The notes beneath the pieces are model-generated. The model searched no databases. It had not been told where the DNA came from and worked only from the letters and a program-made list of their open reading frames with translations. Below are positions 14,415 to 17,637 of a stretch of 17,637 nucleotides of DNA, piece by piece. Origin of the DNA: CAZHGD01 sp964531735 (lineage in GTDB: Bacteria; Armatimonadota; UBA10988); assembly GCA_964531735.1 (NCBI GenBank), contig CAZHGD010000156.1, positions 1 through 17,637 of the forward strand. The letters are read 5' to 3'. The translations under genes were made by a program, and so were the position numbers. How positions within the stretch are numbered: position 1 is the stretch's first letter; every line of letters starts with the position of its first letter.

Positions 14415-15245
14415 CTACGGCAGGTCGACGCAGCGGAAGCCGAGGTTGTCATCGCGGTAGGCCGGCTCGCCACGGCCGCGGTTGGAGACGCGCTGGTAGC
14501 GGGCCTCAGTGCGCCAACTGCTGCCGCGGGCCACGCGGTACTGCCCGGCGGTCGTGTTGCACGGATCATCGGCCGGCATCGTGGCGTACCAGTTCTCCGC
14601 GTACCAGTCGCGGCACCACTCGCTCACGTTGCCGATCACATCGAACAAGCCGTAGGCGTTCGGCGGATAGGGGCCGACGCGCGTGGCCCGGCCGCGCTCG
14701 CTGGTGCCGTTGGCCTTGGCCGCCGACCACTCGTCGCCCCAGGGGAACCGGGTGGTGGTGCCGCCGCGCGCCGCCTTCTCCCATTGCGCCTCGGTGGGCA
14801 GCTTGGCGCCGACCCAGTCGGCGTAGGCCGCGGCGTTGTCCCAGCTCACCATCACCACCGGGTGCTCCGGTTTGCTCCACTCGGGCTGCCGCGGCATGTC
14901 GCGGTCGGTGGTTTCGCAGAACCTCTGGTACTGCGTCACCGTCACCTCGTGCAGGTCAACCCAGAAGGCGGAGACGCGGACACGCTTGGCCGGCTTCTCG
15001 TCGGTGTCGGCCTCGGCATCGCCGGGCGAGGCGCCGATGGTGAACTCGCCGGCGGGGATCAGCGCCTGCGGCATGGCGTCTTTCAGGCGCACGCGGTACT
15101 GCGCCCAGGTGCGCCCCTCGGGCAGCTTGAACTCCTTCAGGTACGGCGGCCAGTCCGCGGGCGGACCATCCTCGGCCGCCGCCGGTACCAGCGCCAGCGC
15201 CAGCAACACCGTGCCCAGTCCAGCGATCCTTCGCAGCGCCACCAT
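14415..15245 (-). CDS. Secreted FGE-sulfatase-fold (SUMF1-like) protein
   Basis: A 276-residue exported protein. ATG 15245-15243 was chosen because GGAGGAG lies seven bases upstream and a clean signal peptide follows (R-R-I-A-G-L-G-T-V-L-L-A-L-A-L-V-P-A-A-A). The mature part begins with the W-P-P-Y-L-K ... K-L-P-E-G ... K-D-A-M-P-Q segment shared with the PEGA protein, then an FGE-sulfatase domain: G-E-F-T-I-G, V-D-L-H-E-V-T-V-T-Q-Y, L-P-T-E-A-Q-W-E-K-A-A-R, F-P-W-G-D-E-W, G-N-V-S-E-W-C, V-A-R-G-S-S-W and N-L-G-F-R-C. The catalytic cysteine region reads Y-Q-R-V-S-N-R-G-R-G, with neither cysteine, so it should not make formylglycine. Such domains elsewhere serve as binding modules or in iron/sulfoxide chemistry. 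It is upstream of the glycosidase-like gene, presumably in one operon. Confidence 0.87.
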   Translation of the reverse strand: MVALRRIAGLGTVLLALALVPAAAEDGPPADWPPYLKEFKLPEGRTWAQYRVRLKDAMPQALIPAGEFTIGASPGDAEADTDEKPAKRVRVSAFWVDLHEVTVTQYQRFCETTDRDMPRQPEWSKPEHPVVMVSWDNAAAYADWVGAKLPTEAQWEKAARGGTTTRFPWGDEWSAAKANGTSERGRATRVGPYPPNAYGLFDVIGNVSEWCRDWYAENWYATMPADDPCNTTAGQYRVARGSSWRTEARYQRVSNRGRGEPAYRDDNLGFRCVDLP

Positions 15246-15495
15246 CGGTGCTCTCCTCCAGCCCTGACCACCCGTCGTTGCCTGCCCAGACCCCGTCGCC
15301 CAGTGGTTCCGGCAAGCTCGCGGTGGTCCTGCTCGCCCTCGACTGGTCACCGTCTACCTGCCACCCGACCGGCGCGTTGACCAAGCCGGTTTGCGGCGAC
15401 GAAACAGGCGTCGCGCGCGCGACCGGCCAGACGCCGGTCCCACGAAGGAGATCCACGTCGCGGCGGCCAACCGACGGCCAGTCAGGAGCCTCGCG
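15246..15495. other. Divergent intergenic region
   Basis: A 250-base non-coding stretch separates the minus-strand FGE-like gene from the plus-strand TIM-barrel gene. The ribosome sites of both genes lie at its ends. TTGACC at 15377-15382 is the best -35-like element on the plus strand, but no good -10 follows at 16-18 bases. I found no convincing minus-strand promoter. Two hairpins lie on the plus-gene side. Confidence 0.5.
15396..15439 (+). promoter_or_regulatory. Two adjacent hairpins upstream of the TIM-barrel gene
   Basis: GCGACG (15396-15401) pairs with CGTCGC (15409-15414), with a seven-base A-rich loop. GACCGGC (15421-15427) pairs with GCCGGTC (15433-15439), loop CAGAC. Both are perfect stems only six bases apart, ending 56 bases before the ATG. 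They could be an RNA leader element or two regulator half-site pairs. Chance stems are not rare at this base composition. Confidence 0.35.
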
Positions 15496-17604
15496 ATGCG
15501 ACCTGTCCGCGCGCGCTGGGCCGTACTGCTCGGACTGCTGCTGGCCGGCCCGTTGGCAGCCGCACCCACCACCTGGCCGACCTCGCGAACGCTGACCTAC
15601 GCCGAGCTGGCGCTGCTGTCGCGCGAGCCGCTGAAGATCACCGCGCCGGTGCTCCGGCTGGTCACCGGCGCGCCCACGGAGAAGTGGCGCGGCTGGCTCG
15701 GCGCGGCGCACATCTGGGCCGATCTCGGTGGCGGCTGGCGCGAGGTCGGCTTGACCAGCGCCATCGCCCAGACGGCGCCGAACGACCGCCCCGGCGAGAT
15801 GCTCATCCTGCTGGAAGGCGCGCCGCACGCCGTGCGTGTGGGCCTGACCGGCTACTACACCGGCCCGTTCACCGTCGACCACGTGGAGATAATCCTACCC
15901 GACGGGACGCGCCTGGCGCCGGAGGAGGTGGTCGGTGCCAACGGCGTCGACCATCCCGAGCAGGCGATGGGTGAAGACGGCAAGCTGGCCACCATCGGCC
16001 ATACCGCGCCGCCACGCCCCGGACTGCCGACGCCGGTGGCCGGGCTCGACTTCCGGTTCGGCATCCCGCGCCGCATCATGCGGCAGGAGCGCCCGGTGGT
16101 GCCGCTGCAGCCGGCCCGCTACGGTGTCTACAACAACGCCGGCAACGACAGCGACCCGCATCACAACACGGCGGGCCACGTCTGGCAGTGCGATCCGGCC
16201 GACGTCGCTTTCTACGACTTCACCGTGCCGCAATGGAACGCGCCGGAGCTGTTCGCCAAGGTGCGCCGGCTCAACCCGAAGCACCGGTTCGTCGCGCGGC
16301 TGACCTGGCCGGCCATCAACCCGCTGGACTACGCGTTCGACGAGGGCACTCGCGCCAAGGTCGCCGCGGCCATCCGCGAGCAACTCCAGCGCGGCACCGA
16401 CTTGCTCGACGGCGTCTACCTCGGCGATGAGGAACCAGCGCACTACCTGGCCGGCTGGTTCAACGGCGAGGCGCCCGACTGGGCCCGGCGCTACAGCGCC
16501 CGGTACGAGGCCGAGACCGGCCGCAAGTTCGACTGGCACGCGCCGGCACTGCGCAACTGGATCCTGGACAAGGGCCGGCGCCTGTGGTCCGACCTCTACG
16601 CGCAGATCAAGGCGGTCGACCCGAAGCTGAAGGTCATGCCGTTCCTGTACATACCGGGCGACCTCAGCGGCTGGGGCGTCTGGGAGCCGTCGACCATCAA
16701 GGCCGACGGCTGGGTGAACCAGTGGTATGACGGTGGTCCCGACCGGCCGCTGGCCGTGCCGTGTACGCACGCCGACGCGAAGATCCGGTCGGTCTGGGTG
16801 CAGGAGTCCTGGTTCTCGCTGGCGGTGGCCCGCCTGCGGCAGGCTGGCGTGTCATTGGACGACCTCTACTGCCAGGTCTGGGCGTTCCAGACCACCGATG
16901 ACGCCATCGCGCAGATCGAACACGCGCGGCTGGCCGGCGTGACCAACTTCTTCGTGTTCTACTACTGCGCGTGGTTCCCGACCCCGCCACCGGCCGGGCC
17001 GGCGCCGCTCGACGCCGCCTTCCGCTTGATGGCGACCGGCGACCCGACGCCCTGCCTGGCCCAGGAGGCCACCACTCACGACACCGCGGTCGGCCTGGGC
17101 CTGGCCCAGAGCTTCATCGCGCCGAAGGACTCGCTGGCGAGCGTCGGCCTGCGCTGTCGCGCCGAGCGAGCGTGCGACGACTACACGGTGGCCGTCGCGC
17201 CGGACGCCGATGGGCTGCCGGCGCCGCAGCCACTGGCCAGCGCGCCGCTGTCGGTCAAGGCCGGCACGAATGGGTGGGTGACCGTGCCGCTGACGGCCAA
17301 GCTCGAGGTCGGGCGGCGCTACCATCTGGTCCTGCGGCCGAGGTCGCCGGACTTGCCCGGCCTGCGCCAAGGTCCGCGCCCACCCATCGACGACCAGGGC
17401 CTGCTACGCATCGCGGTCAGTGTGCGAGACCCCTATGCCGGTGGCGATCTGGTGGCCTGGGAGCGGTACGGCGGCTACTTCGACGCCTGGCGCCCGCCGC
17501 ACGGCGGCTATCCCACTGAGAACCTGCGCAGTTGGTCAGCCAGCGCGCGGCAGCGGCGGGAACTGGAGAACTACATCACGCTGATGCGGGCGCTGGGGCG
17601 CTAG
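15496..17604 (+). CDS. Secreted putative glycosidase-like protein (TIM-barrel region plus C-terminal beta-sandwich)
   Basis: A 702-residue exported protein of no family I can name. ATG 15496 follows AGGAG (15484-15488) and begins a signal peptide (R-P-V-R-A-R-W-A-V-L-L-G-L-L-L-A-G-P-L-A-A-A). A beta-sandwich-like region (about 30-200) precedes a probable (beta/alpha)8 region at about 205-500: R-F-V-A-R-L-T-W-P, then D-G-V-Y-L-G-D311-E312-E313-P and V-W-V-Q-E437-S-W-F, which are candidate acidic active-site positions, and N-F-F-V-F-Y-Y-C. From about 528 to 630 there is a jelly-roll-like module (L-A-Q-S-F-I-A-P ... W-V-T-V-P-L ... G-R-R-Y-H-L-V-L) of the sort found on extracellular carbohydrate-active proteins. 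It is divergent from the FGE-like/DUF6067 pair. The glycosidase role is inferred from fold-level resemblance and context. Confidence 0.72.
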   Translation: MRPVRARWAVLLGLLLAGPLAAAPTTWPTSRTLTYAELALLSREPLKITAPVLRLVTGAPTEKWRGWLGAAHIWADLGGGWREVGLTSAIAQTAPNDRPGEMLILLEGAPHAVRVGLTGYYTGPFTVDHVEIILPDGTRLAPEEVVGANGVDHPEQAMGEDGKLATIGHTAPPRPGLPTPVAGLDFRFGIPRRIMRQERPVVPLQPARYGVYNNAGNDSDPHHNTAGHVWQCDPADVAFYDFTVPQWNAPELFAKVRRLNPKHRFVARLTWPAINPLDYAFDEGTRAKVAAAIREQLQRGTDLLDGVYLGDEEPAHYLAGWFNGEAPDWARRYSARYEAETGRKFDWHAPALRNWILDKGRRLWSDLYAQIKAVDPKLKVMPFLYIPGDLSGWGVWEPSTIKADGWVNQWYDGGPDRPLAVPCTHADAKIRSVWVQESWFSLAVARLRQAGVSLDDLYCQVWAFQTTDDAIAQIEHARLAGVTNFFVFYYCAWFPTPPPAGPAPLDAAFRLMATGDPTPCLAQEATTHDTAVGLGLAQSFIAPKDSLASVGLRCRAERACDDYTVAVAPDADGLPAPQPLASAPLSVKAGTNGWVTVPLTAKLEVGRRYHLVLRPRSPDLPGLRQGPRPPIDDQGLLRIAVSVRDPYAGGDLVAWERYGGYFDAWRPPHGGYPTENLRSWSASARQRRELENYITLMRALGR

Positions 17605-17607
17605 CGC
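17598..17607. other. Ten-base palindrome over a stop codon
   Basis: GCGCTAGCGC spans the TAG stop (17602-17604) of the TIM-barrel gene. It is self-complementary with no loop, so it cannot form a useful hairpin; a protein site or chance are the options. Confidence 0.25.
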
Positions 17608-17627
17608 TAACAACCAGTAACAACCAG
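17608..17627. repeat. Tandem 10-base direct repeat
   Basis: TAACAACCAG occurs twice in a row just after the TIM-barrel gene. It is A/C-rich and unlike the surrounding GC-rich sequence. The window ends 10 bases later, so whether a longer array or element begins here cannot be seen. Confidence 0.7.
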
Positions 17628-17637
17628 GGACGTCACC

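Noticed and set aside
12726..15380. Open frame of 884 codons on the plus strand
   Set aside because: Antisense to the DUF6067-like and FGE-like genes, crosses a gene boundary and shows no domain.
1..17637. Mobile element, phage, CRISPR or tRNA/rRNA content
   Set aside because: No transposase or integrase frame, no regularly spaced repeats and no tRNA-like or rRNA-like segment was seen on reading.

Overview
The window is very GC-rich bacterial DNA with typical bacterial gene packing: ATGA and GTGA stop/start overlaps, Shine-Dalgarno sites and short intergenic gaps. It carries no rRNA, tRNA, CRISPR array, transposase or phage gene that I can see. A DUF6067-like glycosidase, FGE-sulfatase-fold secreted proteins, a PEGA domain and an EAL-HDOD protein together suggest an environmental heterotroph of the Planctomycetota/Lentisphaerota/Armatimonadota/Hydrogenedentota kind. 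That placement is a low-confidence inference from gene content, since no phylogenetic marker was compared.

Left part (1-3828). On the minus strand lies a replication pair: thymidylate kinase (tmk), whose stop overlaps the GTG start of the DNA polymerase III delta' gene (holB, cut by the window edge). Divergently, across about 120 bases with a candidate promoter for each direction, is a two-gene operon. It encodes a HemL-like class III aminotransferase and a Gfo/Idh/MocA oxidoreductase with a His-rich stretch; the genes overlap by ATGA, as expected for a coupled pathway acting on a keto/amino sugar or cyclitol.

Middle part (3829-8262). A 41-residue single-membrane-span ORF behind a promoter-like sequence precedes a HAD phosphatase. 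A hybrid sensor histidine kinase (PAS-PAS-HisKA-HATPase-REC) and an EAL-HDOD protein follow; the gap between those two carries a perfect 9-bp inverted repeat. This is a signalling block.

Right part (8263-17637). This is an export and polysaccharide-type block. On the plus strand are a secreted PEGA plus FGE-like protein and a lipoprotein substrate-binding protein (LivJ type, no transporter genes alongside). On the minus strand, reading toward them, are a second secreted FGE-like protein and a 1195-residue secreted DUF6067-type glycosidase-like protein with an internal concanavalin-like domain. Divergent from these is a 702-residue secreted TIM-barrel-like protein with a C-terminal beta-sandwich. 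The two FGE-like proteins share an N-terminal signature (W-P-x-Y-L-K ... K-D-x-M-P-Q), lack the catalytic cysteine pair of formylglycine-generating enzyme, and have no sulfatase nearby, so they look like a repurposed family working with the glycosidase-like proteins.

Most long ORFs on the opposite strand (up to 964 codons) are GC-driven shadows and were left out. The points most worth checking are the paired FGE-like/glycosidase locus, the EAL-HDOD protein that keeps the metal ligands but not the DFGTG loop, the altered DR motif in Tmk, the His-rich insertion in the oxidoreductase and the small membrane ORF.
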